From CF-13 sp036782775 (GTDB taxonomy: Bacteria > Chloroflexota > Dormibacteria > CF-121), in NCBI GenBank assembly GCA_036782775.1, contig DAIPYJ010000008.1, forward strand, positions 9,486 through 73,485: 64,000 nt of DNA, given 5' to 3'. Made by a program: the position numbers and the translations under genes. Below, in pieces: positions 1-9,491 of the stretch. The notes below the pieces were generated by a model, which was given only the letters and a program-made list of their open reading frames with translations, was not told the origin of the DNA and made no database searches. The stretch's first letter is position 1. Each line of letters starts with the position of its first letter.

Positions 1-359
1 TCACCCATCGCCCGCGCCACCGTCATGGGTGTGAAACCCGCGAGCGTCCAGGCGCCGAGGTTCATGGGCGAGAGCGGCTTGAAGATGCGCAGCATGTGAT
101 GGAAGCGCTCCGGCCGGCCCAGGTCCGCGATCAGCAGTGGCGCGCAGGGCAACGCCGCGGCGGCGGCGACATAGAAGCCGGCCCCGGTGGCCCGCCGGTC
201 GTCGGCATCGCCAAAGAGTTCGGCGGCGCTCGCGGTCAGGTAGGCGCCGCCGGCCATGCCGCCAAGCCAGAAGTAGACGGGCACTTCCCATGTCCACACC
301 GGTTTGCGGACGACGGGATAGTCGTAGTACCCCCCACTAGACGCCTCAAACGCTCGCAT
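1..359 (-). CDS. nrfD: NrfD/PsrC-type membrane subunit of formate dehydrogenase (3' part off the window)
   Basis: Reading the minus strand from an ATG at 359 gives about 119 residues with the NrfD hallmarks: a short YYDYPVV segment, then VWTWEVPVYFWLGGMAGG leading into the first membrane helix, and further on LLIADLGRPERFHHMLRIF. NrfD proteins are 8-10-helix quinone-interacting membrane subunits that take electrons from an iron-sulfur subunit. The gene starts 50 nt after fdhB and follows it on the same strand, so it is read as the membrane anchor of this enzyme. It runs off the left edge, so its length and later helices cannot be seen. Confidence 0.85.
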   Translation of the reverse strand, partial: MRAFEASSGGYYDYPVVRKPVWTWEVPVYFWLGGMAGGAYLTASAAELFGDADDRRATGAGFYVAAAAALPCAPLLIADLGRPERFHHMLRIFKPLSPMNLGAWTLAGFTPMTVARAMG

Positions 360-408
360 CGCACGTTCCGCGCGGCTCGCGTGGGCCGGCAGGCCCGGAC
401 CCTCCCCC

Positions 409-1251
409 TTAGCCACGGCGGCCAAAAACCACGGCCGAGAGTAGGGCGGCGCCGACGGCCACGAGACCACTCCAGGCATACCGCTCGGCCATCGACTTGC
501 GCGGTAGCCGCGGGACCTCCGGCAGGTTGTAGACCTGCGGCTTGTCGAGCAAGAGAAAAAACGCATGCAGGGGGCCGACTTCGGCGGCTTCCTCGCTGTC
601 GGGCATGCCGTAGAGCTGCGCCTTGGTCTCGCCTCGCGCGTGCAGCTCGCCGAGCCGGCGACGGGCTCGCTCGCGCAGGTCGTCGACGTCACCGAACTGG
701 ATCGACGCGGTCGGACACGACTTGGCGCAGGCCGGCGTCATGTCGTCGCGCAGCCGGTCATAGCAGAGGGTGCATTTGTGCGCGGTTCCCGGCTCGAACG
801 TCCCGTGCTTTGGCGTGCGGTCGATCACGCCGAAGGGGCAGGCGGGCACGCAGAATCCGCAGCCGTTGCAAATGTCCTGCTGGACATAGACCGTGCCGTA
901 CTCGGTGCGCACCAGCGATCCGGTCGGGCAGGCCTCGAGGCATGCCGCGTTGGCGCAGTGCTTGCAGACATCCGACATCATCAGCCAGCGCTGCGATTCG
1001 CGGCGCCCGTTGGCTTTCGCCTGCTCGACGAAGGCGACGTGGCGCCAGGTGGTCGGGCTGAAGCTGCCGGTGTTGTCGTAGCTGTCGCCGGAGAGCCGGT
1101 AACCGTCGGCGGGCAGCTGATTCCATTGCTTGCAGGCGACCTCACATGCCTTGCAGCCGATGCACAGGCTCGTGTCGGTGAAGAAGCCCTTGACGCGCTT
1201 TGCCGGCGGCGGGGTTTCGACGTTCATGGCGCGCTTATAGAGATCGATCAT
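409..1251 (-). CDS. fdhB: Formate dehydrogenase iron-sulfur (beta) subunit
   Basis: A 280-residue ferredoxin-like electron-transfer subunit that would pass electrons from the catalytic subunit to NrfD. Four cysteine clusters are visible: CIGCKACEVAC (residues 30-40), CKHCANAACLEACP, CNGCGFCVPACP, and CTLC with PACAKSC, as expected for four [4Fe-4S] centres in the FdnH/HybA family. A single hydrophobic helix near the C-terminus (AWSGLVAVGAALLSAVVF) resembles the FdnH membrane anchor. The start at 1251 was chosen because its ATG overlaps the fdhA stop in an ATGA junction (1248-1251), implying translational coupling. Confidence 0.92.
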   Translation of the reverse strand: MIDLYKRAMNVETPPPAKRVKGFFTDTSLCIGCKACEVACKQWNQLPADGYRLSGDSYDNTGSFSPTTWRHVAFVEQAKANGRRESQRWLMMSDVCKHCANAACLEACPTGSLVRTEYGTVYVQQDICNGCGFCVPACPFGVIDRTPKHGTFEPGTAHKCTLCYDRLRDDMTPACAKSCPTASIQFGDVDDLRERARRRLGELHARGETKAQLYGMPDSEEAAEVGPLHAFFLLLDKPQVYNLPEVPRLPRKSMAERYAWSGLVAVGAALLSAVVFGRRG

Positions 1252-4200
1252 CGTTTGCGCACGTTGCAGGTGAACGCCTTGTCTTCCTGGATATAGACGT
1301 TCGGTTCTTCGCTGAGCGCCACCAGGTCGTTGGCCATCGCGCCCGTGACCACGCCCTTGTAGGCGAAGTGAATGGGCAGGCCGACGACATGGACAGTGCG
1401 GCCTTCGATGGTCAGGGGCGTGATGCGCCGGGTGACCAGCGCCCGGCACTCGATCTCTTTTCTCGCGGAGCTGACCGTGATCCAGTCGCCGTTTTCGATG
1501 CCGCGCTCGGCAGCGAGCTCGGGGCTGATCTCGGCGAACATCTCGGGCATCAGCTCGGAGAGCCAGGGCAGCCAGCGTGACATCACGCCCGAGAGATATT
1601 GCTCGGTCACCCGATAGGTCGTCGCGACGTAGGGAAACCGTGGATCGCCTGGTGGGCTGATCGGATTGTCCTTACGCGAGACGCGGTTGACGACCGGGCT
1701 GTTTTGCTGGTCGTAAAGCAGGTTGGTCGCCGGCGACTCGAGCGGCTCATAGAACGTTGGCAGCGGCCCATCCTTCAGGCCGCTGGGCGCAAACAGCCAG
1801 CCCCGACCGTCCGGTTTGAGGCTGAACGGATCGGATCCGGAGTGCAGCTCGACGCCATGCCCATTTTTCTTCGGCGGCGTGTCGGGCGCCTTGGTCTGGG
1901 GGAAATCCGGCACGTCGACCCCGGTCCAGCGCTTTTGGCCGGCATCCCACCAGATGTATTTTTTTCTTTCCGACCACGGCTTGCCGGCAGGATCGGCGGA
2001 AGCGCGGTTGTAGAGAATCCGGCGATTCGCAGGCCAGGAGAAGCCCCACTCCGGTGACACGTAGTTCTCTTTGCTTGCGGTGCGGCGCCGGGCCAGGTTT
2101 TTGCCCGGCTCGGGGTAGACGCCGCAGTAGATCCAGACGCCACACGCCGTCGAGCCGTCATCTTTCAGATGCTCGAAGTCTTTGAGCTGCTGCTTGTCAC
2201 TGACGGTGTACCCGTTGATCTCCATCAGGACTTTCTCCGCCGATGGCTCGTCCTTGATGCGAAACTCGGGGTCCGGCGTATCGGGCAGATAGTCCCATGT
2301 CAGGTTCAGTAATCCCTGGTCGCGCGGGCGCGTCGAGTTGGCATAGAGGGCTTTCATCCGACGTCCCAGGTGATAGGCGAACCACAGGTCCGAACGCGCG
2401 TCGCCCGGCGGGTCGACGGCCTTGTCGTGCCACTGCAGCAACCGCTGCGTGTTCGTAAACGTCCCATCTTTTTCCGCGGGCGCCGCGGTCGGGATCAGGA
2501 AGACTTCCGTCTTGATGTCCCTGGGATTGGGCTTCTCCGGACCCGCGTACCAGAACGCTGCCGTCTCCGTCTCGTAGAGATCGATCGCGACCATCCAGTC
2601 GAGCTGCTTCAGCGCCTTGCGATGCAGGCTGGCGTGCGGGCTGCCTGCGGCCGGGTTCTGGCCGAAGACGATGAAGCCGTTGACCTTGCCGTCTGCCATC
2701 GCCGCGGCGGTCGCGATGTGCGAATGATCACCGGTCAGCTTCCCGAGCCAGTCGTAGCCAAAAGCGTTTTCTTGTCTGGCCGCGTCGCCGTACCAGGCCT
2801 TGAGCAGCGAGACCATGAACTTGGGTAGGTTGGCCCAGTAGCCGCTGTTCACGGTCGCGCCCTTGAGGTAGCTCTCCAGCGTCTGGTCGTCTTTGAAGCT
2901 GGCGGGCTGGGGCAGGTAGCCGGGCAGGAGATCAAACAGCGTCGGCACGTCGGTCGATCCCTGGATCGAGGCATGGCCGCGCAGCGCCATGATGCCGCCG
3001 CCCGGACGGCCCATATTGCCAAGCAGCAATTGCAGAATTCCGGCGGCGCGGATGATCTGCGGGCCGTAGCTCTGCTGCGTCCAGCCCACGGCATAGCAGA
3101 TCGCCGATGTCCGTTCGCGGCCCGAGTTCTTGGTCAGGATCTCGGCGACTTGAAGAAATAGATCCTTCGGTGTCCCGCAGATCCGCTCGACCATCTCGGG
3201 CGTGTAGCGCGCGTAATGGCGCTTGAGAATCTGGAACACCGTGCGCGGATGTTGCAGCGTCTCGTCGCGATCCGGCGCATGCTTGGCCGGGCTCGTGCCC
3301 TCCTGGCCGTGGCCGCTGTGTCTGGGCGCGTCCTCGGGTTGCTCGCTGGCCGGCCCCGCGTAGACCCAGCTGGCAGGGTCGTACTTGTGGTTCTTGGCGT
3401 CGAAGCCTGAGAACATCCCATCGTTGTCCTCGGCATCGAGATAGTTCTCGTTGATGATGCTCGACGCGTTGGTGTAGGCAATGACGTAGTCCTTGAACCA
3501 GAGATCATTGGTCAGGACATAGTTGATGAGCCCGCCGAGAAACGCAATGTCCGTCCCCGCGCGGATCGGCACATAGAGGTCGCAACAGGCCGACGTCCGG
3601 CTGAAATGTGGGTCGACGTGGATCAGGGTCGCGCCCTTTTCTTTGGCTTTCATCGGCCAGCGGAAGCCAACCGGATGGGCCTCGGCCATGTTGCTGCCCA
3701 TGATCAGGATGGCATCGGCGTTGGCGAGGTCCTGCAGGAATTGCGTCGCCCCGCCTCGTCCGAAGCTTGTCCCCAGACCGGGGACGGTGGAGCTATGTCA
3801 TATCCGGGCCTGGTTTTCGATCGAGACGACGCCCAGGCCGCCGTTGAAGAGCTTCTTGATCAGGTAGTTCTCTTCGTTGTCCATGGTGGCGCCGCCGAGG
3901 GTCGCGATTCCCTGTGTCTGGTTGACCAGCTTTCCCTCGGCCGTGTGCTCGAGAAATGTCTTCTCGCGCGTCTCCTGGACCAGGGTCGCGATCCGATCCA
4001 TCGCCCACTCGAGCGGCCGGTCGACCCAATGATCGCTGTACGGCGCGCGATAACGGACGGTCTTGAGCCGGTTCGGATTATTGACGTACTGAAAGGTCGC
4101 GGCGCCCTTGGGACAGAGCGTGCCTTCGTTGATCGGCGATTTCGGATTGCCCTCGATATCGATGATGGTCTTGTCTTTGACGTAGACCAGCTGGCTGCAG

Positions 4201-4352
4201 CCGACCGCACAGTAGGGGCAGACCGACTCGACCACCTTGTCGGCATGACGCGTACGCGGGGCCTTCTCGATCGATTCGCGGGAGATCGGTTGCGGCGCCA
4301 TGCCCAGGCGCCCAAGCGTGCCGAGACCGAGAGCGGCTTCCGGTTCTGCCAT
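1248..4352 (-). CDS. fdhA: Selenocysteine-containing formate dehydrogenase catalytic (alpha) subunit
   Basis: Molybdopterin (or tungstopterin) bis-MGD formate dehydrogenase, 1034 residues if the TGA at 3798-3800 is read as selenocysteine 185. The reading frame resumes immediately after the TGA: ENQARI-Sec-HSSTVPGLG and then DAILIMGSNMAEAHPVGFRW match the FdnG active-site region. The N-terminal [4Fe-4S] ligands are C45, C48, C52 and C80. The ATG at 4352 has AGGAGG 7 nt upstream. Length is close to E. coli FdnG (1015). Unlike FdnG, no twin-arginine signal is visible at the N-terminus, so a cytoplasmic-side enzyme is possible. Without readthrough the gene would look like two ORFs, which is the usual misannotation. 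Confidence 0.93.
3769..3800 (-). promoter_or_regulatory. Bacterial SECIS-like element with its selenocysteine TGA codon
   Basis: On the minus strand the TGA (3800-3798) is followed after 12 nt by a perfect 6-bp stem GTCCCC / GGGGAC (3785-3780 and 3774-3769) closing a GGTCT loop. The bacterial SECIS recognised by SelB lies at this distance and carries an apical GGU-type loop. Spacing and loop both match what is known for E. coli fdhF/fdnG. This supports recoding rather than a frameshift or nonsense mutation. Confidence 0.85.
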
Positions 4353-4391
4353 CGCAACGCCTCCTGCGCGGCTGGCCCTGTCCTTGAAGTC

Positions 4392-4397
4392 AGTATA
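4392..4397 (-). promoter_or_regulatory. Possible -10 element for the fdh operon
   Basis: TATACT on the minus strand lies 39 nt upstream of the fdhA ATG within the 165-nt divergent gap to the DUF1800 gene. No convincing -35 is placed at 16-18 nt, so this is a weak prediction. The neighbouring bases contain an 8-nt GTCGCGAC palindrome of unknown meaning. Confidence 0.3.
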
Positions 4398-4517
4398 TGA
4401 ACCGCTGTCGCGACCATGTCGCAACCTCGAGCGCACAATGGTGGCCGCGTCTTGGGAGTTGTGGTTTCTAAGGGCCCTCTCAGGGCGACTTCACCGGCCG
4501 CCCCTAGCCTGACCACC

Positions 4518-5978
4518 ATGGAGGACACGGTTCTCGCCGCTCCGGCGCCGGCGTCGAAGCCGCTCTGGAAGCGGCGCGTTTCCCGCCGCGCGGTGCTTGC
4601 CACAGGTGGATCGGCCGCCGCCGCGGCCGCGCTGGCCGTGCTCTGGAAGGGCAACGACCTGACCGCCATTCTCAATCAGGTTCGCGACCTCACCCACGGG
4701 TATCAGGGCGTGATGAGCGACCCGCGGGTGCGGGTGAGCCATTTACTGCGGCGCGCCGGTTTCGGGACGACGCCGGCGGAGCTCGATCGATATGCCGCGA
4801 TGGGACCGACCGCAGCGACGGCGGCATTGCTCGATTACTCGAAGACGTCGAACGCTGCGCTCGAGGCGCAGTTGCCCACGATCGACTTCAGCGGCACACG
4901 CCCAGCAGCAGGCGCGGCCGCCATCCAGGGATGGTGGCTGCAGCGGATGGCTGAGACCGCTCGTCCACTCGAAGAGAAAATGACGCTCTTCTGGCACAGC
5001 CTGCTCACCAGCGGGCTCGACAAGGCCGGCCCCGAGCAGCTGTTTACACAGAACCAGCTGTTTCGGTCGAAGGCGCTCGGCAACTTCGACGATCTCATGA
5101 AGGCGGTCTCGAAGGACCCGGCGATGATGATCTACCTCGACACCGAGACCAACCGCGTCGGCAAGCCGAACGAGAACTACGCCCGCGAGCTGATGGAGCT
5201 GTTCACGACCGGCATCGGGCATTACACCGAGACCGACGTTCGGGAATCGGCGCGCTCGTTCACCGGCTGGACATTGACCGGCGGTGGTCAGCTGCGGACA
5301 CGGACCACGTCCGTCTTCGTGCCGCGTCTGCACGACGCCGGCAGCAAGACCTTCCTGGGTAAGACCGGCAACTTCACCGGCGACGACATCGTCGAGATGC
5401 TGGTGCCGTTGCGCGCGACCGCCGAGCACCTGAGCACCAAGCTCTTTACGTTCTTTGCTTATCCGAAACCCGAATCCGAAATCGTGAACCACCTTGCCGA
5501 CGTCTTTCAGAAATCGAGCTACAACGTGGGCGCGGTCGTCAAAGAAATCTTGACGATGGATGCGTTCTATTCAGACAAGGCCTATCGCGGTCTGGTCAAG
5601 AACCCTGCCGAGCTGGTCGCGCAGACGATTAAGGCCACCGGTGCCGACGAGCGGAGTTACCCGCTGGCGGCGCAGGCGATGGCGCCGATGGGCCAGGTGC
5701 TGTTCTATCCGCCGAACGTCGCCGGCTGGCCAGGCGGCACATCGTGGATCAATGGCTCGACCCTGATGGCCCGCATCAACTTCGGCAACGCGGCCACGCA
5801 GCGGATGCAGGCGTCGCTGCCAAATCTTTCCCTCGATCAGCTGTTGCACACGATGGTCGACGGCAATGTGAGCCCGGCGACGCGCGACGGGCTCGAGGCC
5901 TACGCGCAGCAGCATCCCGGCGACCAGGCCGGTTTGCTCTTCATGGTGATGGCGACCCCGGAGTTTCAACTGAATTGA
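4518..5978 (+). CDS. DUF1800 family protein, Tat-exported
   Basis: A 486-residue protein whose N-terminus carries a twin-arginine signal (SRRAVLATGG followed by an alanine-rich hydrophobic stretch). The body has DUF1800 features: SHLLRRAGFGTTPAELDRYA, MTLFWHSLLTS, NYARELMELFTTGIGHYTE, SFTGWTLTG and FYPPNVAGWPGG. DUF1800 genes are usually paired with DUF1501 genes, as here, and encode exported proteins of unknown activity. The start at 4518 is preferred over an upstream in-frame ATG because it sits just before the signal peptide. Confidence 0.88.
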   Translation: MEDTVLAAPAPASKPLWKRRVSRRAVLATGGSAAAAAALAVLWKGNDLTAILNQVRDLTHGYQGVMSDPRVRVSHLLRRAGFGTTPAELDRYAAMGPTAATAALLDYSKTSNAALEAQLPTIDFSGTRPAAGAAAIQGWWLQRMAETARPLEEKMTLFWHSLLTSGLDKAGPEQLFTQNQLFRSKALGNFDDLMKAVSKDPAMMIYLDTETNRVGKPNENYARELMELFTTGIGHYTETDVRESARSFTGWTLTGGGQLRTRTTSVFVPRLHDAGSKTFLGKTGNFTGDDIVEMLVPLRATAEHLSTKLFTFFAYPKPESEIVNHLADVFQKSSYNVGAVVKEILTMDAFYSDKAYRGLVKNPAELVAQTIKATGADERSYPLAAQAMAPMGQVLFYPPNVAGWPGGTSWINGSTLMARINFGNAATQRMQASLPNLSLDQLLHTMVDGNVSPATRDGLEAYAQQHPGDQAGLLFMVMATPEFQLN

Positions 5979-5993
5979 TGGAGATGAGCCCCA

Positions 5994-7241
5994 ATGTTTA
6001 GCCGCCGCGACTTCTTCAAGCAGGGCCTGCTGCCGTTGGCCGCAGGCGTGACCGTCCCCTCGGTTTTCGCCAATGGCGTCGCGGCCGCGGCCGCCGACGC
6101 TCCGAATGCCGCGCCGAGCAACAAGATCCTGGTGCTCGTGCAGCTGGCGGGTGGCAACGACGGGCTGAACACGCTGATCCCGTATCAGGAGGGCGCCTAT
6201 CACGATGCCCGGCCGACCTTGCGACAGGACCAGGGCGTACTGACGCTGAACAATCAGCTCGGTCTCCATCCGAACCTGAAGGGCCTGAAGGCCAGCTGGG
6301 ACGCCGGCAACCTCGCGATCGTGCAGGGCGTCGGCTACCCGAATCCGAATCTTTCGCACTTCGCCTCGATGTCGGTCTGGGAAACGGCCAACGTCCAGGG
6401 CGGCATCGGCGACGGTTGGCTCGGGCGCTATCTGAACTATCTCGACCAGGTCGGCGAGTCGCCGAACCATGCGCTCGAGGGCGTCAGCGCCGGCGCGCTG
6501 GTGCCGGCCGAGATGCGCTCGTCGGCGCCGGTGACGGCGCTCAGCTCGATCAAGAGCTTTCGGCTGCAGGCCGTCAACGAGCACGGCACACAGGTCGACG
6601 TCGAGAACCCGCTGATGAAGTTCTATGGCGCGTTCAAGAGCAGCGGCCCGGCGCCCTTTGGCGCGCTGCTCGACACGACGTTGAGCGAGGCGCTGCAGGC
6701 GTCGCATGCGCTGCAACAGACCGATGCCGGCTACCAGGCCAAAGCCACCTACCCGGTGAACAGCCCGATCGCCAGCTCGTTGAAGCTGGTCGCCGAGACG
6801 ATCGTCTCCGGCCTGGGCGTGCGGGTCGCGCACGTGACATTGGGCGGCTTCGACAACCATGCGCGCGAGAAGCTGGTGCACGATAAGCTGCTGCTCGACC
6901 TCGACCAGGCGCTGGCGGCCTTCATGCAGGACATGAGCGGGCATGGGCTCGGCGACCAGATCCTGGTCATGACCTGGTCAGAGTTCGGACGGCGGGTCAA
7001 GGAAAACGGCAGCGCCGGCACGGATCACGGCACGGCCGCGCCGATGTTCCTGCTGGGAACTCCGGTCAAGGGTGGGCTCTACGGCAGCGAGCCGAGCCTC
7101 ACCGACCTGGACAACGGAAACCTGAAGTTCACGACGGACTTCCGGTCGGTCTATGCCTCGGTGCTGCAGGGTTATCTGAACGCGCCCGCTTCCGAGCTGC
7201 TCGGCGGAAGCTTCGAAACGCTGCCGCTGCTCAAGGCCTGA
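5994..7241 (+). CDS. DUF1501 family protein, Tat-exported
   Basis: A 415-residue protein beginning with a clear Tat signal (SRRDFFKQGLLPLAAG) and an Ala-rich h-region. LVQLAGGNDGLNTLIPY and the C-terminal TWSEFGRRVKENGSAGTDHG are typical of DUF1501, a sulfatase/alkaline-phosphatase-like fold. It starts 15 nt after the DUF1800 gene and is presumably cotranscribed with it. The two proteins probably act together outside the membrane, but the substrate is unknown. Nothing in the sequence links the pair functionally to the divergent formate dehydrogenase. Confidence 0.88.
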   Translation: MFSRRDFFKQGLLPLAAGVTVPSVFANGVAAAAADAPNAAPSNKILVLVQLAGGNDGLNTLIPYQEGAYHDARPTLRQDQGVLTLNNQLGLHPNLKGLKASWDAGNLAIVQGVGYPNPNLSHFASMSVWETANVQGGIGDGWLGRYLNYLDQVGESPNHALEGVSAGALVPAEMRSSAPVTALSSIKSFRLQAVNEHGTQVDVENPLMKFYGAFKSSGPAPFGALLDTTLSEALQASHALQQTDAGYQAKATYPVNSPIASSLKLVAETIVSGLGVRVAHVTLGGFDNHAREKLVHDKLLLDLDQALAAFMQDMSGHGLGDQILVMTWSEFGRRVKENGSAGTDHGTAAPMFLLGTPVKGGLYGSEPSLTDLDNGNLKFTTDFRSVYASVLQGYLNAPASELLGGSFETLPLLKA

Positions 7242-7270
7242 GCCGCGCGATTCGCGTCGTTTGATCTAGG

Positions 7271-8137
7271 TCAGTGGGCCTGGATCGACGCCTGATACGA
7301 CGCAGGGGTGAGCCCGAAGGCCGCTTTGAAGGTCCGGGTAAAGTGCGCCTGATCGGCGAACCCGGCGTCGAGGGCGACATCGACAAGACGTCCGGTGGCC
7401 GCCAGTCGCTCGCGAGCAAACTCGAGCCGACGCATCAAGAGATACCGATACGGACTCGTGCCGCACGCCAACCGAAATTGCCGCGCGAGCTCATAACGGC
7501 TCAGGCCGGTCACTCGCTCCAGCTCGGCAGACCGAACGACGCGGCTCTTCTCCGCGTCCAGAAACTCGCGCGCCAGGTTGATGCTGACAAGATCGAGCGT
7601 CCTGGACGCAGGTCTTCCGGGCCATCGAGCGATCGACAGCAACGCCTCGGCCAGCGACACGATCGAGCTGTCGACGGCGAGCGGTTCGAGCCCGTTGGCA
7701 AATGCGGTCAAGATCGCCATCTGAATTCGAGCGTCGCTGACAACGGGGCTACGAACAAAAGGAAGGCATGCACCCCGTCCGGTCAGGGTCAGCATCGCCT
7801 CGAAGATCGCCACTGGTTGAACGTAAATCTGGCGGTAGCTATATCCGCCGGCGGCGCCCGGCCGGCCATCGTGCGCCTCGTCCGGATGGAGAATGACCAC
7901 CTGACCAGGCACGCTGGTTTCCTCGGTCCCCCGATAGGTGAAGGCCTGCACGCCGCCGGTCGTAAGACAGAAGGCGTAGGTGTCGTGGCGATGTTTCTCA
8001 TAGCTCACCGTCGCGAAGACCGCCTCGAGAAGCTCAAGGCCGTCGACAGGCCCCTGGGAACGCAGCCAGTTCGCGGCGGGTGAGCCGCACGATTGTTCAA
8101 GACCGACGCCGCTTGACTGCGTAGTTTCCCTAACCAT
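7271..8137 (-). CDS. AraC family transcriptional regulator
   Basis: 288 residues with an N-terminal cupin-like ligand domain (HRHDTYAFCLTTGG, GQVVILHPDEAHDG) and a C-terminal pair of helix-turn-helix motifs (LERVTGLSRYELARQFRLACGTSPYRYL and VDVALDAGFADQAHFTRTFKAAFGLTPASYQ) characteristic of AraC/XylS. It is transcribed divergently from a LysE-type exporter 39 nt away, so it most likely controls that exporter in response to an amino-acid-like ligand. Its 3' end faces the DUF1501 gene. Confidence 0.9.
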   Translation of the reverse strand: MVRETTQSSGVGLEQSCGSPAANWLRSQGPVDGLELLEAVFATVSYEKHRHDTYAFCLTTGGVQAFTYRGTEETSVPGQVVILHPDEAHDGRPGAAGGYSYRQIYVQPVAIFEAMLTLTGRGACLPFVRSPVVSDARIQMAILTAFANGLEPLAVDSSIVSLAEALLSIARWPGRPASRTLDLVSINLAREFLDAEKSRVVRSAELERVTGLSRYELARQFRLACGTSPYRYLLMRRLEFARERLAATGRLVDVALDAGFADQAHFTRTFKAAFGLTPASYQASIQAH

Positions 8138-8176
8138 CCGAAGCCACCGTGCTGCCGCTGTTGCCGGGGGCCCACT

Positions 8177-8773
8177 ATGAGCCTCAAGGAGGCGATTGCC
8201 TTCCTTGCCTTCGCGGTGGTCGCAGCGATCACACCAGGGCCTGGCAACTTGATTCTGACATCCACCGCTGCCGCAGTCGGGCTGATACGCGGATTGCGTG
8301 CGCTGCTGGGGCAGGCAATCGGGATGGGCGTCATGCTGAGCGTCACCGGCTTCGGACTGGCCAGCTTTCTATTGAGGAGCGGCTTGGCGCTCCAGCTGCT
8401 CAAGTGGTGCGGGATTGGCGTGCTGCTCTGGCTCGCGGTTCAGCTGGCGCGAGCTGGGCCTCATGATGCACAGGCTGACATGGTGCACTTCGGGTTTTGG
8501 CAAGCGGCGGCGTTCCAATGGGTCAATCCGAAGGCATGGTTGGTCTGTGCGGCAGCAATCAGCGCCTTCATGCCGGCGGGCGGCCGCAACGCGCTGCTCC
8601 GGGCTGGGCTCCTCGGCCTGCTGATGACCGCCGCCGCGCTTCCGAGTTGTTTTGTCTGGCTGGCGGCGGGGGGAACCATGCGGCGCCTTCTCAGAAGCGA
8701 GCGCGCATCGCGAGCGTTCAACCTGACGATGGCCGCCCTGCTCGCCGGGTCGATCCTGTTGCTGATTCGATAA
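8177..8773 (+). CDS. LysE/RhtB family amino-acid exporter
   Basis: 198 residues with about six hydrophobic helices. The N-terminal AAITPGPGNLILTSTAAAVG and the central FQWVNPKAWLVCAAA are the conserved LysE/RhtB signatures. These proteins export amino acids or related metabolites across the inner membrane. The divergent AraC-type gene immediately upstream is the likely regulator. Substrate cannot be assigned from sequence alone. Confidence 0.87.
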   Translation: MSLKEAIAFLAFAVVAAITPGPGNLILTSTAAAVGLIRGLRALLGQAIGMGVMLSVTGFGLASFLLRSGLALQLLKWCGIGVLLWLAVQLARAGPHDAQADMVHFGFWQAAAFQWVNPKAWLVCAAAISAFMPAGGRNALLRAGLLGLLMTAAALPSCFVWLAAGGTMRRLLRSERASRAFNLTMAALLAGSILLLIR

Positions 8774-8802
8774 GCCAGCCAGGACTCCCGTAGCATCAGC
8801 AG

Positions 8803-9483
8803 GTGCCGCTTGCGCCGGATGCGATCGTGCGACTGAATCTTGGCCAGCTGACGCTGTCGTATCTGAGCGACATGATCATCCCGGTGCACGGGTTTTTGAT
8901 CAAGCATCCGGACGGCGCCGGCCTGGTCGATACCGGTTACGGGACGCCGATTGAGCTCATCAAGGACTACAAGCCGGTGAATGCCTCAGTCGCCGAGGCG
9001 CTGCGCAAGCACGACGTTGATCCGGCCGACATTCGATGGGTGATCAACTCCCATCTGCACTTTGATCACTGCGGCCAGAACGCGGTCTTTCCGCAGGCGC
9101 CTTTCTATCTGCAGCGCGCCGAGTACGAAAACCGCAAAGCGTACGGGACGCCGCGTGCCTGGTTGGAATTCGCCGGCGCGCGGTTCGAACTCCTCGATGG
9201 CGATCGTGATGTCGTGCCCGGCGTCCGAGTGCTGACGACGCCCGGGCATACGCTCGGGCACCAGAGCATCGAGATCGACACGACCGAGGGCCGCGCCCTT
9301 ATCAGCGGCGACGCCTGCTGGACGGTCGAGATGTTCAGCGGCCAGCAGCGTCCCAAGGGCCCGATGATGGACGACATGCCAACCGCGTTGAAATCGCTCG
9401 ACCGACTACGGCAGGTCAAGCCCTCCGCGGTGCACTTCTGCCACGACAAGCGGACCTGGACGCATAACCCGGTAAACGGCTGA
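8803..9483 (+). CDS. Metallo-beta-lactamase fold hydrolase, N-acyl-homoserine lactonase-like
   Basis: 226 residues starting at GTG. The HxHxDH zinc motif is at residues 84-89 (SHLHFDHCG), followed by TPGHTLGHQS, the ISGDA aspartate and a C-terminal histidine (HFCHD), the full set of ligands for a di-metal site. Domain order and length resemble the AiiA/AttM lactonase branch, but many such proteins act on other lactones or esters, so quorum quenching is only a possibility. It lies 29 nt after the LysE-type gene on the same strand. Confidence 0.8.
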   Translation: MPLAPDAIVRLNLGQLTLSYLSDMIIPVHGFLIKHPDGAGLVDTGYGTPIELIKDYKPVNASVAEALRKHDVDPADIRWVINSHLHFDHCGQNAVFPQAPFYLQRAEYENRKAYGTPRAWLEFAGARFELLDGDRDVVPGVRVLTTPGHTLGHQSIEIDTTEGRALISGDACWTVEMFSGQQRPKGPMMDDMPTALKSLDRLRQVKPSAVHFCHDKRTWTHNPVNG

Positions 9484-9491
9484 CCGGACGG

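Noticed and set aside
1..297. 98-residue arginine-rich minus-strand ORF at the left edge
   Set aside because: It is a shadow frame; the NrfD frame on the same strand has clear family sequence.
96..1061. 321-residue plus-strand ORF rich in Arg, Pro and Ala
   Set aside because: It lies opposite fdhB/nrfD and has the composition of an antisense frame in GC-rich DNA, with no domain.
3798..3800. Apparent stop codon splitting formate dehydrogenase into two genes
   Set aside because: The stop is TGA at the known selenocysteine position, the frame continues without shift, and a SECIS-like hairpin follows. Readthrough explains it better than a pseudogene.
5571..6944. 457-residue minus-strand ORF opposite the DUF1800/DUF1501 genes
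   Set aside because: It is complementary to two well-supported genes and shows no recognisable motif.
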